A DNA stretch of 64,000 nucleotides from Salvator merianae (Eukaryota > Chordata > Lepidosauria > Squamata > Teiidae): assembly GCA_003586115.2 (NCBI GenBank), contig QVOM02000021.1, forward strand, positions 11,614,185-11,678,184, read 5' to 3'. The notes beneath the pieces are model-generated. The model did not search any database, was not told where the DNA came from, and saw only the letters and a program-made list of their open reading frames with translations. Position 1 is the stretch's first letter. Every line of letters starts with the position of its first letter. The position numbers and the translations under genes are program-made. This document shows, in pieces, positions 10,201 to 21,885 of the stretch.

Positions 10201-12496
10201 ATCTCTGAATTGTAGGATTTGTGCTTTTGAAACAACTAGTTCTCAGAGTTTCCAGCATCATCTGTTTGGGCACATTGCTGAGGTCTAACATACTTATGGC
10301 CTTATGGGAAAGAAGATATAACATCCTAGTTAACATCTTTCCTGTGGGGATCCAGGCATCTCTACTGTCATAAAAACAACAACAAAAACAGAAGCAGCAG
10401 CAAAAGAAGCATAGAATGTTTATTCCCAAAGGAATTATCAGAACTTTGTTGAAAATACAAAGTGCCACTGCTGCTGGAGTTCTCCAAGGACAACAGTAAT
10501 ACTTTAGATCCCCTGACGTGAGCCAAATTATTTAAGATGATACATTGTTACATATCTCTCCAGAGAAGTGCTTGCACATATCTTTGTCTCATTCCATTCC
10601 TTTTGCATGAAGTTTATGACAAACTTCCTGTAAGATTTTAGGCTGCCAATAATGATGTAGTATGCACTCCATGCATATGCATTCTGATTTCAGGAAACCT
10701 AATACATGGCTGAGTGTGATGGCCAATGTCTTTATTTCATTAAATTATAGATGAAGCACAAACAGAGTGATTTCTGTTTCACTTTTATTTGTTTGATTTA
10801 TATTCACCGCCTATATTGTACAGTTTTTCTTCTCCCGCTATGTTTTTAAAGGTCCTCCCCCCGCCCCCACGTGCTAGGGTAGTTGAAGCAGCCCCTGATA
10901 GTAGATTCAATTCAATTCACACAGTGTCTTATCCACAGGTAATGCTTTCTACTGCAGAACTGATGGCAAACCTATATTTAAACTGACTGTGAAAAATCAT
11001 AATATCTGTCCTCATGGAAACTGTATGATTATAGAAATACTAGGAGTAATGGCAATGTATGGTTAAGTCAATTTAAATACAAGTTACTTTCAATGAACTG
11101 TAAGGTAAAATGTTTCATATTGTTCCTTCAAGAATCTTAAAGAGTCTGATAGCAAACTATGGACACGCAAACAAATATGATCTGAGATTTATTGGGCTAG
11201 ACTCTATAGAGATATCCACACACATCAGAAAGGCTGGTCTGGCTGTGATATGGCTGTTACCTGTCTACAACATTGATGGGAGCCTACACAGTCATACTAG
11301 TTGTCCAATAGTTTTTTTTTTTAAATGAAAGCTGGAAATTCCAACTTTCATATGTCATCTGTACTTTCTGGTGGCCACCATGAAGTAGGACATGTAGCGG
11401 CACCAGTAATGGCAGCAGACATTGCATGCAGATGTCTAGGGTGATATCCTATCAGTCTGGGGCATGAGGACTGCAAAACTGGGTAATAGCCCACTTTGCT
11501 GTCTCCCACACTCATCAGTTATAGTGAAGGAGTTTGTACACAATGTTCTGTGTGCGCAGTCTGAGTTCAGTGACACTTTCCCCCAAAGCTCTATGTAGAT
11601 AATGACCATCATAAGCCCTTTCCTCGCAGTGCGGACTATCCTGCACCACACTGGTTGGGGTTACATAGCCTGGCCCATGTGATTTTGCTGGGAAAAGACT
11701 TTGAGGGTGGGAATGGCTTTTTTGCCTCCTTGATTTTGTTGTTTTCTTAGAGGGAATGGGGGTTTGGGTGGATCTTAGGACCAGGTTGGATGAAGGGGAC
11801 CTTTATCCAGAATTGAAAGCTGAGATAGCCAGAGAATGGCAGGAGCTATTTCATGGTTAAATTTGGCATCACTGGGAACTAGGAGAAAGCTGTTTAGAAC
11901 CATTGGGACCTTTAGGTTATACCTCACTGCATACGCTCACATACGCTGAGAAACTCTGCCACTCCACTTTAGCCACACCTAAACCTTCATTACAGTTCCT
12001 TGCTTTTGACATATTGTGTCCTTGTCTATATTTCTGTATTGAAAACCACAGCCCATTGTTTAATACTGGAAGCTATTGCAGCCTTGGAATAAATTCATTT
12101 TTGTTATTTTGTTTCCAAGAAATATTGTTTTTATATTGATTTTTGGAACTCTTTCCTTTTTCCCTGTCATTGGGAATGCATGCCAGCCAATTGCAGCCTG
12201 CCTTAGAGCCATTAGTTAAACCAAACAATGAGCTTTAGATTCCACTGGAATAACCGGCTACGAGTATTTCCCTCAATAAAACCAGTTTATTTCCCATCTT
12301 TGGGTATCACAGGAAAAAATTGTTTTGGAGCAATTTGTAAACATGCTGCCCAAATCAGTCTGAGTGTAGATGCAAGAACACAGACTTGAAACTGGAACCC
12401 AGACAATTACACTGGCTGAGAGTTTTTTGATCACCTGGAAAGCGGAGAGGCCTGGTCTGGCTGGGAGTCTAAGTTACCTTGAATTGTAGAATCTAA
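10201..12496. other. Mostly unassigned; small LINE tail near 10776
   Basis: The only recognisable piece is TTTTATTTGTTTGATTTATATTCACCGCC at 10784-10812, which looks like the reversed 3' end of a CR1/L2 LINE. The rest has no gene, RNA or repeat I can name. Poly-CAA words at about 10374-10390 are simple sequence. Confidence 0.4.
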
Positions 12497-13028
12497 GGCC
12501 CTTTCTGCATGGATCCTTAATGCAGATTAAGGGTCCATGTAGTATGCATCTAGGCCTCATAATCCAGATCTATGAGGCTAAACCCCTCACTTGTCTGCTC
12601 TATCTGTATTAGACAGATTGTGACCCTGATTAGGGAGTCCTTAATCTGGATCACTGGTAGACCTGTGTAATCAGGTCTGCCATTGGACCAGTGGCTTTGA
12701 GCCAGAACATGGAAGGTGTGCAGAAAGCATGCCTCTTTTTTTTGGGACTACCGGAGAGCACATTTCAGAGATCTGCCATAGCATACTGCAGAAATGCACA
12801 TCCCAGAGGCCTTGAGGCCAGGAACTTTTGTTCCCAGCCCTTGGAGATATGGGGATGTGGCCACAAAGCTCTTGTGAGCTTTGAGTCTGCAGCATGGTTG
12901 ATCTGGATCAGCACCATTGGTGCAGATGGTGCTAATCCTGCCCATGTCTTCCCATGGTTGGGATCAGTAGGCCTGGCTACTCCAGAGCCACTGGTCTCAA
13001 CTATGGTCAGGTAAATGCAGAAAGCGCC
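12497..13028. mobile_element. Hairpin-chain element, GGCCCTTTCTGCA ends, TAA duplication
   Basis: The left end GGCCCTTTCTGCATGGATCC faces the right end TGCAGAAAGCGCC. TAA flanks both sides (12494-12496 and 13029-13031). Internal hairpins include GGATCCTTAATGCAGATTAAGGGTCC just inside the left end (in two halves), GGTAGACCTG / CAGGTCTGCC (about 12656-12681) and AAAGCTCTTGTGAGCTTT (about 12865-12882). It is the cleanest reference copy of the GGCCCTTTCTGCA subfamily, and it provides the empty site for the nested insertion at 8251. Confidence 0.85.
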
Positions 13029-13395
13029 TAAGAAGTGAGGTAATGGTGACACCACTCAGGAAAAATCTTGTAGAATGTCAGAGTGTAGACAGCCTGAAAT
13101 GAAAGCCAGAGCAGGAGGAGAAGAAGAAGGTTTTTACCTTAGATTATGAAAAAAAAGTTATCGCTGAGGAAAGATGGGATTTTTAGGAGAGAAGTGCCCA
13201 CAGCAGAACTAAGGCAGTTAATTTATCAGACTCATGTTTACTTTCATTTAAATCTCAAAGCATGCCTATTGAAGTAAATGGAAAACCAGCCTAGATAGAC
13301 ACTAGTAATTCTTTGTCTTTAGTGTGACAAAGTTAATTCCAAATTTGAAAAGAGAGGGAATGGAGGAAGTAACAAGTATATTTGGAGAGACAAAG
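13029..13395. other. Unassigned spacer
   Basis: Short stretch between two inverted-repeat elements. It has a purine-rich part near 13110-13190 but nothing I can name. Confidence 0.35.
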
Positions 13396-13800
13396 GGCCT
13401 TTTTGCACTTTCCCCTGTAGAATAGGATAATTATCCTGTTCTACGACGGAACAGACCTCGACGCATGGCAACTGTCTGCACTGCAAGGCCTTAGAAAAGA
13501 CCGGCAGCAGGATGCCAACATTCACAGTGTGAATGCTGGCATTCTGCTGGCATCCTGCATCATGACAGTGGCTGGGAGATGGCACAGTTGCACCTGTCTG
13601 CGTTCGCACCTGGAAGCAGGTGTGAACACAGTGTACCAGGAGCAGTCCAGCCACTCCCAGTACAGTTGTGGAGCATGATTTTGTGCTCCACAGTGAGTAG
13701 TGATCAAAAACAGCTGTAGTCTGATCCTGATTGCCAGGGCCTCCGCAAAATGCAGAAGCAGTGCACTGGTGAGCTCACGAGTGACAAGTGTGAAAACGCC
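13396..13800. mobile_element. Hairpin-chain element, GGCCTTTTTGCAC subfamily
   Basis: The left end GGCCTTTTTGCACTTTCC faces the right end CAAGTGTGAAAACGCC. Two clear hairpins lie inside: GTAGAATAGGATAA / TTATCCTGTTCTAC (about 13417-13444) and GCCAACATTCACA / TGTGAATGCTGGC (about 13514-13542). The second is a CpG-decayed version of the GCGTTCGCAAGTGCGAATGC hairpin in the young element at 2855. The flanking triplets are AAG and AAT, one mismatch. Confidence 0.75.
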
Positions 13801-14867
13801 AATAGATTGATTCCTCACTTACCTTAGGTGTACTGCTTCAGTGGGTCTGTTTCTGCTGGAGTGGTCCACCTGAAGAATTGGCCCACGTGTTCCAGAACAA
13901 GACCATCTGCATTTGGATGACTGTTATGGGACAGCTCCCATACCAGCTCCAAAGCTAAACTGGAGAAGTGCTAGACTGACAAGGAAAAAATGAAGAATGG
14001 AGCAGTGTTGTTTAAAACATGCTATTTATATGTAAACCTATTTTTGATTGAGAAATACTAGCAAACACATGTTTATATTTGTATTTCTACTGATTGATGG
14101 GCTGCCCTTTCACTCCTATCACCTCTAAGTATTAAGTATGCTGGCTGGGGCTGATGGGAATTGTGTTCTACTACATCTAGGGATCACACCATCAGCAGCT
14201 TTGCTTCTTCAGTCCTCGGCTAGGACCTCTTTGATAGTACATCTTTACTTCAGCCTTAGTTGTAGCACCAAAAATGTACCCTCCATTGACTTCATTGGGA
14301 CAGGGAGCATTTTTAAAACAACTGCCTTACACTGATGAATACCCTCCATATCAGCATAGCAGGACACCACCATGAGTTTATAATTCCCACAGAGGGAGAC
14401 CATGACTCAGGTGACACATGTGACGCTCACTTAGCACAAAGATCCAAGGATGAGAAACTATAGAAAGGATCGATTGAAGAAATATAATTAGAGCAGATGA
14501 AGTTTCAGGCAAGAATTAACTCTTAATTCTTTCCTAACTTTCTCAAAACCATCATGTTTGAAGAACTGTTGCCTGTAGTACAGATTTCTGACGAGTTTTG
14601 AGGGTTCATTTTGAACTCATACACCTTCCTCATCTTTCTTGCATGAGAAGGTGAAGAAGAGATAATGTGATGGGGAACTTAAAAGGCAGTTTTTTGTGTT
14701 TGCTTTTTTCATTGAACCACTCAGTGATGGGCAGCTTGCAAATTAATTGGTCAATTGCATAAATATGTTGGCTAAAACAGAATTTCTCAAATTGGTTTCA
14801 GCTGGAATTGGTAACCCTAGAAGGTTGGCTTGTTTAAAACATTTCAGTCACTTCCATATGGTTATCA
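13801..14867. other. Unassigned stretch
   Basis: No recognisable gene, RNA or repeat family; short frames only. Confidence 0.4.
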
Positions 14868-15310
14868 CATACCATGTTGGGATGAACCTGAGTTGGATCG
14901 AACGATCTGGCCCTGGACAGGACAGGCAGCTGGTGACTCAAAACAAATGCATCCAACTATGGAGACTGAGAATGAAAGTTCCCAGTCTCTGTAGTTGCTT
15001 GGGTTATTTTAGCTGGGTTCCCAGAAACAGTTCACTTCTTGAACTGCTTCCGGATGCCTGACAAAATGACAGCAGACTTCTTGGTGCTGGTATACCATAT
15101 CAATTATGGTCTGATATACCAACCTGAAATGCTGTATGGATTACTTATAAGCAGTTCATGGTTGGAGTGGGTTGCAGTGCCATTTTCAGGCTATACACCT
15201 GTCTTACACTTCATCAGATGTGGATGCAGCATTCCACCAGGATGCTAGTGTGGATAAAGCATTCCAGGGAATCTCCTGGGCTGGTCTACTGGTCCAGTGT
15301 GAACACAGCA
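14868..15310. mobile_element. Possible degenerate hairpin-chain element
   Basis: It contains a near-perfect hairpin GGTATACCATATCA..TGGTCTGATATACC (about 15089-15121) and a GAAAGTTCCCAGTC block like those of other copies. The ends are not definable and the call is weak. Confidence 0.35.
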
Positions 15311-15879
15311 TTACAGACTTCTTTCTTATGTAAATATCCTCAAGTGGATTACAACATTGACTTTAAAACAAAGGTAAAAACAATAAAAATAGTTTAATTA
15401 AATGCTAGACTATTACATTAAACAGGTGGAGTAAGCAACTGTTGTTTCTAATTCTCTTTCTAATTTATAAATACATTTCCTCATGTTTTTGCAAGGAAAG
15501 TGATGAACTAGGAATCAGTGTTTTCTGACCACCTTGCATAACAACTCTGTGGAAAATAACGTTTTTCTATTATTAAGCTTGTAATTATGTGAGCTGGGCT
15601 GCCATTTTGGTTTGCTTATACTATGGGAGAGCCACACAAATCTCACAGTTTAAAAAACCATGAGTAACGAAGGACAACTGTTTTGTGTTTTCTCTAAATG
15701 AGAAGCACTATTATGCCATTTTTCTGTTTTCTGAAGGGTTCTTATCTCTTCCTCTCCCACCATGAGCTCACATTAGTTATGCTCTACCAGAGTGGTAGAA
15801 GTGTATCACTGCCTATAATGTGGAATGAACACAAGCATGCAACTGTACACATGAAAAAAGTGGGTTGAAAGCAGCTTAG
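15311..15879. other. Unassigned stretch
   Basis: AT-rich sequence without recognisable features. Confidence 0.35.
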
Positions 15880-16727
15880 AGGTAGTAGCATGTGGAAACT
15901 AGTGTGCCCATCCCATCACTAATCCACTTTAAAGGCCTTTAAAAGTGTATTTTCTGGCCTTCAATGTGGATTAGAGGCACTAGTGTGCATATGGTACCAC
16001 CTTTCAGGTCACTTTTTAAAAGTGTCTGCGGATGCAGTCTTACCCCAGTTTTGTACTTACCTTTAGTATCCCAGGACTGGGTGGGATACCATGCTGGCAT
16101 GGATTGCTGTTGGAGTGGGATAGGGCATCTGCATTTCAGATGGTCTGGTCTGTTCTAGTCTCACCTGTCAACTCCAAAGTTTGGGCCCAGCCCTTGGAGT
16201 CTGCACCCAGGCTCCAAAGACTGGGAACTTTTGTTCCTTGCCTTCAGTTACCTGGAGGACCTTTTTGGCAGCATGCCATTTCTGGCAGTGCTTCCTGGAG
16301 TGCAACCAAAAAAGGTCCCTCAGGGGCCCACTAGTCCACCAACAGACCTCAGTGTTGAGGTCTACTGGTAGAATGTGATAGGGTGCCATTTTCTTCACCC
16401 TATCTCATTCTGTGCTCCATCCTGTGCTATTTTGGAACAGTGTGTGGAAGTCAGGCTCCTTAGACTCCTCTGTGGGTTGCCATAGTTGCAACGGCAGCCA
16501 GTCACTTTAAAGGAGGGTGTTCGGAACCCGTGGGAAGGGGTCAATTGCTGTTTGCGGGGCCTCTGTGCCTCTGTACTGTCGCAGCCGGCCACTGCGGCCT
16601 GCCATGACAGTATGGAGGCCTGGAGGCCCTGCAAACAATGATCGCCCCCTGCCCGTGGGTTCTGAACACCTGCCCTTGAAGTGACAGACTGCCGCTGCCT
16701 AGTGGTAAGTGCAGAAATGGCCTAGTG
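15880..16727. mobile_element. Composite hairpin-chain element with right end AAGTGCAGAAATGGCC
   Basis: The right end at 16712-16727 matches the family terminus. The middle (about 16000-16440) shares GGGAACTTTTGTTCC, GACCTCAGTGTTGAGGTC and CACCCTATCTCATTCTGTGCTCC-like blocks with the copies at 4543 and 59386. The left end is unclear. A hairpin joins CACTAATCCAC (15917 area) with GTGGATTAG (15966 area). A second, longer palindrome occupies 16483-16706. Confidence 0.55.
16483..16706. repeat. Palindromic unit, family 2, copy 1
   Basis: An imperfect palindrome centred near 16588. The left arm GGCAGCCAGTCACTTTAAAGG...GGTGTTCGGAACCC faces the right arm GGGTTCTGAACACCTGCCC...GTGACAGACTGCCGCTGCC, and the inner arms carry GGCCTCTGTGCC / TATGGAGGCC. 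It has the same design and words as 26880-27083, which shows it is a repeat and not a chance palindrome. Overlapping open frames on both strands follow from the symmetry and do not indicate a gene. Confidence 0.7.
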
Positions 16728-17487
16728 CTCTCCTCCACCTCAAATGTAGATTAATTAAATCAGGGGCTATTAAACGTAAAACGTGCCCTACTTTTCAGAC
16801 TATGCAGAAGTCAATACCATACTCAATTTTATTGCAGAACTAGACTTCACACTGCATGAACGTGCTGATTTGTAGCAGACAAATGGCCCGAACAGGTGTT
16901 TTGCAGCCAGATATCATCATGCTGCTTTGTTTTATAAACTTTCTATTGGGGATGTGGAAGAGAGGAGAGGCGGGTTTCAACCCTTGGTCTGTATTAGCTT
17001 TTCCAACACAAATTGTTGTGCTTTGTGGTATTACTTGAGGGTTTACAACATACACATTCAAAGCTTCTGCCCATATTTTTTCCTGATTTCCATGTGCTCC
17101 AACCTACCCCTGATTTTTCTGACAGAAAAGGTTTTTTTTTTAATCTGCTTCCTCTTGTGCATGTGAGGGAAGGGAGTGTCACATGGCCAGAAGATGTAAA
17201 GGGAGGAATAACCCACATACAGTGAGGGGAGTGATGTGTTCAAGGGGACCACAGTCTTGTTCCTTCCCTCCCCTCACTTGGAGCCAAAGTGGCAACTGGA
17301 GAGGTGCTTTAAGGTGCAATCCAAAACTCAGATACTCAGGAAAGTGTATATCAATGGTTCCTCCCTTTTCTTCTTTGGACTATAAGACACTCCTTTCTCC
17401 TAAATACACCTGCCTGAAGGATCTGTATTTGTCTAGCAGTAACTGTGGGGACACTTGCATTGCATAAGTGGAAAATAATCCCTTTGA
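16728..17487. other. Unassigned stretch
   Basis: No gene, RNA or repeat recognised. Several overlapping short frames occur on both strands without family features. Confidence 0.35.
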
Positions 17488-18300
17488 CATTTGTTGCTCA
17501 GTTGTGTTTGACTCTTCATGACCCCATGGACCACAGCATGCCAGGCCCTTCTGTCCTCCACTGTCTCCCAAAGTTTGCCCAAGGTCATGTTGGTTGCTTC
17601 CATGACATTGGGTCTTTCTGCACTTGGCCTTATTCCAGATTATATCTCAGAATAGAGACCTGCCATCTGCGTGCTAGTGCAGACTATGGTAGACCCTGGG
17701 CAAGACCTTTTATAGTTTGCACTAGCATGTGGATGGCAGGTCCCGATTCCGGGATATAATCTGGAATAAGGCCAAGTGCAGAAAGGGCCATAATCTATCC
17801 ATCTCATCCTCTGCCTTCAATCTTCCCAGCATCAGGGTCTTTTTCAGTGATTCCTGTGTTCTCATTATGTGGCCGAAGTATTTGATCTTCAGCTTCAGTA
17901 TTTGTCTTTCCAATGAATAGTCAGGGTTGATGTCTTTTTGGATTGGCTGATTTGATATCCTTGCAGTCCAAGGAACTCTTGAAAGTCTTCTCCAGCACCA
18001 CAATTTAAATGTGTTGATTCTTTGACATGCAGCCTTCATTATGGTCCAACTTTTATATCCATATGTTACTACTGGAAAAACTATAGCTTTGCTATGTGGA
18101 CCTTTGTTAGCAGAGTGATGCCGCTGCTTTTTAATGCGCTGTCTGGGTTTGCCATAGCATTCCTCCCGAGGAGCAAGTGTTTCATGGTTGCTGTCATCTT
18201 CTGCAGTGATCTTTGAACCCAAGAAAATAAAATCTGACAGTGCTTCCATTTCTTCCCCCTCTATTTGGCAGACATTTTAACCCACTACTAACTGTCTCAT
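17488..18300 (-). pseudogene. BovB (RTE) LINE, C-terminal reverse-transcriptase ORF fragment, interrupted
   Basis: On the minus strand from about 18300 to 17790 the translation includes FIFLGSKITAEDDSNHE, KAIVFPVVTYGYKSWTI, LWCWRRLSRVPWTARISNQ and KYFGHIMRTQESLKKTLMLG, which are hallmarks of the BovB C-terminal region. The 3' end (17488-17609; GTTTGACTCTTCATGACCCC on the plus strand) is separated from the ORF by a 180-bp palindromic element. The catalytic YADD region lies upstream and is absent, so this is a 5'-truncated dead copy. In squamates BovB is abundant and is the classic example of a horizontally transferred LINE. Confidence 0.9.
17610..17789. mobile_element. 180-bp palindromic MITE nested in BovB
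   Basis: The left end GGGTCTTTCTGCACTTGGCC faces the right end GGCCAAGTGCAGAAAGGGCC. The inner arms (TATATCTCAGAATAGAGACC against the complementary GGTCCCGATTCCGGGATATA) are those of the copy at 8251, and the length is the same. It splits the BovB 3' end between a GACATT and an ATAATC flank; the triplets ATT and ATA differ by one base. It is younger than the BovB insertion. Confidence 0.85.
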
Positions 18301-18310
18301 GCTGTGACAC

Positions 18311-18311
18311 A

Positions 18312-18367
<56 letters not shown>

Positions 18368-18369
18368 AA
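18311..18369 (+). repeat. (AAAG)n microsatellite
   Basis: Nearly 15 uninterrupted AAAG units directly abut the upstream edge of the BovB fragment. Confidence 0.97.
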
Positions 18370-20137
18370 TCTTGAATTCAGAACACTTTGTGTTTAGTTT
18401 GGCCTGCAGCCTAGTCAGGTAAAAAAAAGCAAAGCAGTATGTATAGTTTGCTATGAAATATTCACCAGGTGGCACTATTGTTTTAGTTAATTGCTGTGAA
18501 GCATTATGGCTAAGGAACTACTGTCCCAGTGGAGGGCAATTTACTCTGTACTACAGCTTCTGCTTAAACTGCCACACCCAAGGCCAGCATACTCCATTTG
18601 GCCTTCCTGAGATATTTACTGCTCTTTCTCTTTCAGTTGTGAAATACACAGTACTTGCCACTCTTGTCTTGTGTATTCCCGCAGGAGATTCCATTGTCTA
18701 GGCCACAGACTCTTTCCTCACACTTTTCCTGCATGCAGTCTGACTGTTCTGGTTTTCTTTGAAATATAAAATAAAAACCTGTGTCCGTTCTGCCTTAGAA
18801 GAACTAAGCAGATTTGCAAAAATTGGAAGATACCTATAAAGTCAGCATCTTTTTAGCCTGGAAAGTGCAAGGAAGTTCTGCATTCTGGTTTTTGATTTAA
18901 TAAGAATGTTTTTTTCTTGTGTTTTTCATGCATTTATTACCATCCCTGAGTGGGTTCTCTATTTTCTTACATAATATATGCCTCTGGTTATGTATGCAAC
19001 CAAACAAAACCTCCCATTGCAGGGATTCCAGACCGAAGGGGATACAAAAAAGAATCTCCGAACACAAACAACACACTCAGTAAGTAAATTCACAATTGAA
19101 CACCATGGTCCCATCTAGACGAGGGTCTAAAATATGAGATTATCCTGGGGCTATTTATTACTGGTCTCTTGAAGTGCTACTGATAAGCTTATGCAGCCCA
19201 AATGGCCTGGGGCTAGGTTGTCAGGCAAGATCAAAGGACCTATTCTCTGGTCCCTCACAAATTGAGATTTAATTGGTGGCTATCAGGCATAGAGCATTTT
19301 TGAAGATAGCACCATTGCTTTATAGCTCTCTTCAGGGAGAAACAATAAGCTTCTTCCCTTCTCATTTTTATGTGAAGGTTTCAAAAATGTTGAAGTGCGC
19401 TGGTTGACCAGGAGGCAGGTGTCCACAAGGCTCCTTGCCAGATGTGGATTCCTCCTACCCCTTCTTTGCATTAATCATGGATTGAATACTTAGGCAATGT
19501 CTGCATGGGAAGCATTTGTATTGCCCTCCTACTCATATGATGGTTATTCACCTGGAATATTAGGCTTTGTACTGGTAATGTGGCCCAACTTCTGGGTGGA
19601 CTTTTAGTCCCTGGGTGACCTGTTCAGCTAGGGAATTCATGTGTGTGAATAATGTTCTGTTTGTATAAATACTACAGCGAGAGAGAACAGCCAGTATGAA
19701 GTTTCATGCATTTGCTGGTGACCCTCCTGTATCCACATCTGGAAGGATACAGACTCTGTTCAGCCTCAGTCTGGACCACATTTGTATGAAGCCTAAGTCC
19801 CTTTCTCTCTTTTTGTTCTCTCTCTCTCTTTTTAGTGTTTCAATATAATTTTAGTGCCTTAGCTGATTTTCAGTTAGATTGTTATATAATTTAGTTGTAT
19901 ACCACATTGGAAGATTAGTTTGAGAAATGAGGTTTAAGTAAGTTTTTTATGAAATACATTTCTGATGAGATCAAGCTCTCAGAGACAACAGTTACTAGTA
20001 CTTCAGAGTCTGCAGATTGAATACATTTCTAGGTTGTACCATTTATTGCATATTAATAAAACCATTGAACACTTTTCACCAAAGCATGTGAAGGGCCTAT
20101 TACCTTTTGAAGTACGGTTTGTAGCAACATATCAAAG
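18370..20137. other. Unassigned stretch
   Basis: No gene or repeat that I can name. A TATAAATA word at about 19666, followed 150-200 bases later by a pyrimidine-rich CTCTCTCTTTTTAG (about 19820-19837), could be chance. I found no companion coding signal. Confidence 0.4.
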
Positions 20138-20448
20138 TAGGGACATGCATTTGCATTTTCAATTCACTGTTGAAGCGAAAACCATACTTTTGCTTCATTG
20201 GCAAAGCACAACATTGAAAAAGTGGTTCTTCACATTTGATTTTGGGAGTTTTGGAATGTATTCCCCATTGAAAATGCCCTTTTCATGAGTTAAAACAAAG
20301 AGAAAATGTGAATATTTGATCAAGATTGGTTCATTTTGATTGAACTCTGAAAACGCGAAAAACCACATTTTTTATTCAATTCGAATATCCATGAATGCAA
20401 AATATCTGACTGAATTTTCAAAGGCAAAATGAATTTTGCACATCTCTA
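20138..20448. mobile_element. hAT-like non-autonomous element, decayed
   Basis: The left end TAGGGACATGCAT faces the right end TGCACATCTCTA, the same terminus type as at 42438 and 63832. The flanking 8-mers TATCAAAG and TGCCAAAG match at 6 of 8 positions, as expected for an old hAT duplication. The interior is rich in TTCAATTCGAA / TTGAAAAT-type self-complementary words. No transposase is present. Confidence 0.7.
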
Positions 20449-21174
20449 TGCCAAAGGATTTACAGTCACTGCCATGAGAGATAAGGAGGTCTTATGAGTC
20501 CCTTCAGGGACAAAAAACTAGCAATATGGAAATAAGCTCACAGATAAGAAGTTTTTATCCTTTTTGTGCATTGCCTCACACCCAGAAGGTATGAACGCTG
20601 AAACATTTCAGACAACAAAAATGAAGAATTTCTTCAGGAGTAGCTGGTCTATAAGGGCAAAATGTGTAGCATTCCACCCAGGATGTGTATTCTGTTTTCA
20701 CTTTTCATTGCAAGGTTAGCTAATAGGTGTGTAATCAACAATGTTCAAGGTAATCAATTTTCCTGTGAGTTTCCATTAGCTCTTCCTATAGGAACTGTGA
20801 GTGAGGAGAGAGTCCTGTCCTGCTTTTGGTTTTCCTGTATGCATCTGGCTGGCTTCCTCTAGAATAGGCTGCTAGAATAGATGGGTAATTTCTATCTTCC
20901 TATGTTCTGTGGGTGGTCTGGCATGTAGAAATCTGTTTGCCAGTCACTTCTTCCAGCTATTGGCAGCAGCCTAAACAGTGGGGGAGTTTCTGTGGAGTGT
21001 TGGAATGTGTTCCTCATTTCCAGGAAGCCATCACATCCAAATTTCTTCATGAGCCTTCTGTAATGGACCTTTCCAGAATATTACTGACCTTTCCTATCTG
21101 GTTATTGCATATATATTGTATAGATATTTATTTTCTCACCACTACCCAAATATAATCTTGAAGTGATTCAGAAG
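20449..21174. other. Mostly unassigned; weak CR1-like 3' remnant
   Basis: Around 20800-20912 the words GCATCTGGCTGGC...GGCTGCTAGAATAGATGGG...CTATGTTC resemble an old CR1 3' end (compare 57480-57795). The rest is unrecognised. Confidence 0.35.
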
Positions 21175-21420
21175 ACATCATTAAAAGTACCTAAAACCAT
21201 CAGCTATGTAAAAGCATCATTAAAATCAAGGATGGGAAGAAAAGGCATTTGCACTGGGAGTGCTTGGGTAAAAAGACAGGCTTTCAATTGGTGTCTGAAA
21301 GACAGATGTGTAAGCACCCCACATATATCAGAAGAGAGGCTTGTTTTGCAGCATGGGCACTACCACAAAGAAGGCCTGACTGTGATTAGTCACAAGATGG
21401 CATTCAGTAATTCATGGCCA
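21175..21420 (-). pseudogene. CR1/L2-type LINE ORF2 C-terminal fragment, minus
   Basis: The minus-strand reading gives a degenerate AFFVVVPM...YTSVFQTPIESLSFY, the C-terminal pattern AFSVVAPxLWNSLP...FRRQLKTYLF of these LINEs. It lies head to head with a plus-strand piece of the same clade that starts near 21440. Confidence 0.6.
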
Positions 21421-21439
21421 GATGTTAATGACACCAATT

Positions 21440-21885
21440 CTGAAAGATCAACACCATTGGCCTATTCGCTATTGAGCATGACTCAAGGTGTTGATGGTGA
21501 CATGTAAAGCCCTAAATAGATTAGTCTTCACATATCTGAAGGAGCGCTTTCTCCCATGTAAACCTGCTCGAGCATTAAGATCACAAGGGGAGGCACCTTT
21601 TGCAGTCCAGCCTCTGTCAGAGGTGCAAGAGTTGGTGTCCCCCAGGTTTTGGAACAGCCTCCCAGTGTTAAGTATACCAGGCACCAATATTATATGACTT
21701 TTGGTGCCTGGTTAAAGCATATCTCTTCATCCAGGCCTTTGATGTTTAGCTTCCTCTGAATGTTGTTCTGCCAGGCAGGAAGTATTATTTTTAAAATCTG
21801 TTTATGGATTTTATCTGTTTATTTTAGCCTGCCCTAGGACCTTTGGTTGAAGGGAGAGATATAAATGCTTAAAAACAAACAAAAA
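21440..21885 (+). pseudogene. CR1/L2-type LINE 3' end: ORF2 C-terminus plus 3' tail
   Basis: From about 21480 the DNA reads as a degenerate QGVDGDM*SPK...YLKERFLPCKPARALRSQG, then RFWNSLPVL, the typical C-terminus of this LINE clade. It ends with the 3' tail CCTGCCCTAGGACC...AGAGATATAAATGC followed by A-rich sequence. In-frame stops show it is dead. Confidence 0.75.

Noticed and set aside
19640..19900. Promoter with TATAAATA and polypyrimidine tract plus AG, suggesting an exon
   Set aside because: Signals of this strength are expected by chance in AT-rich sequence, and no open frame or downstream donor supports an exon.
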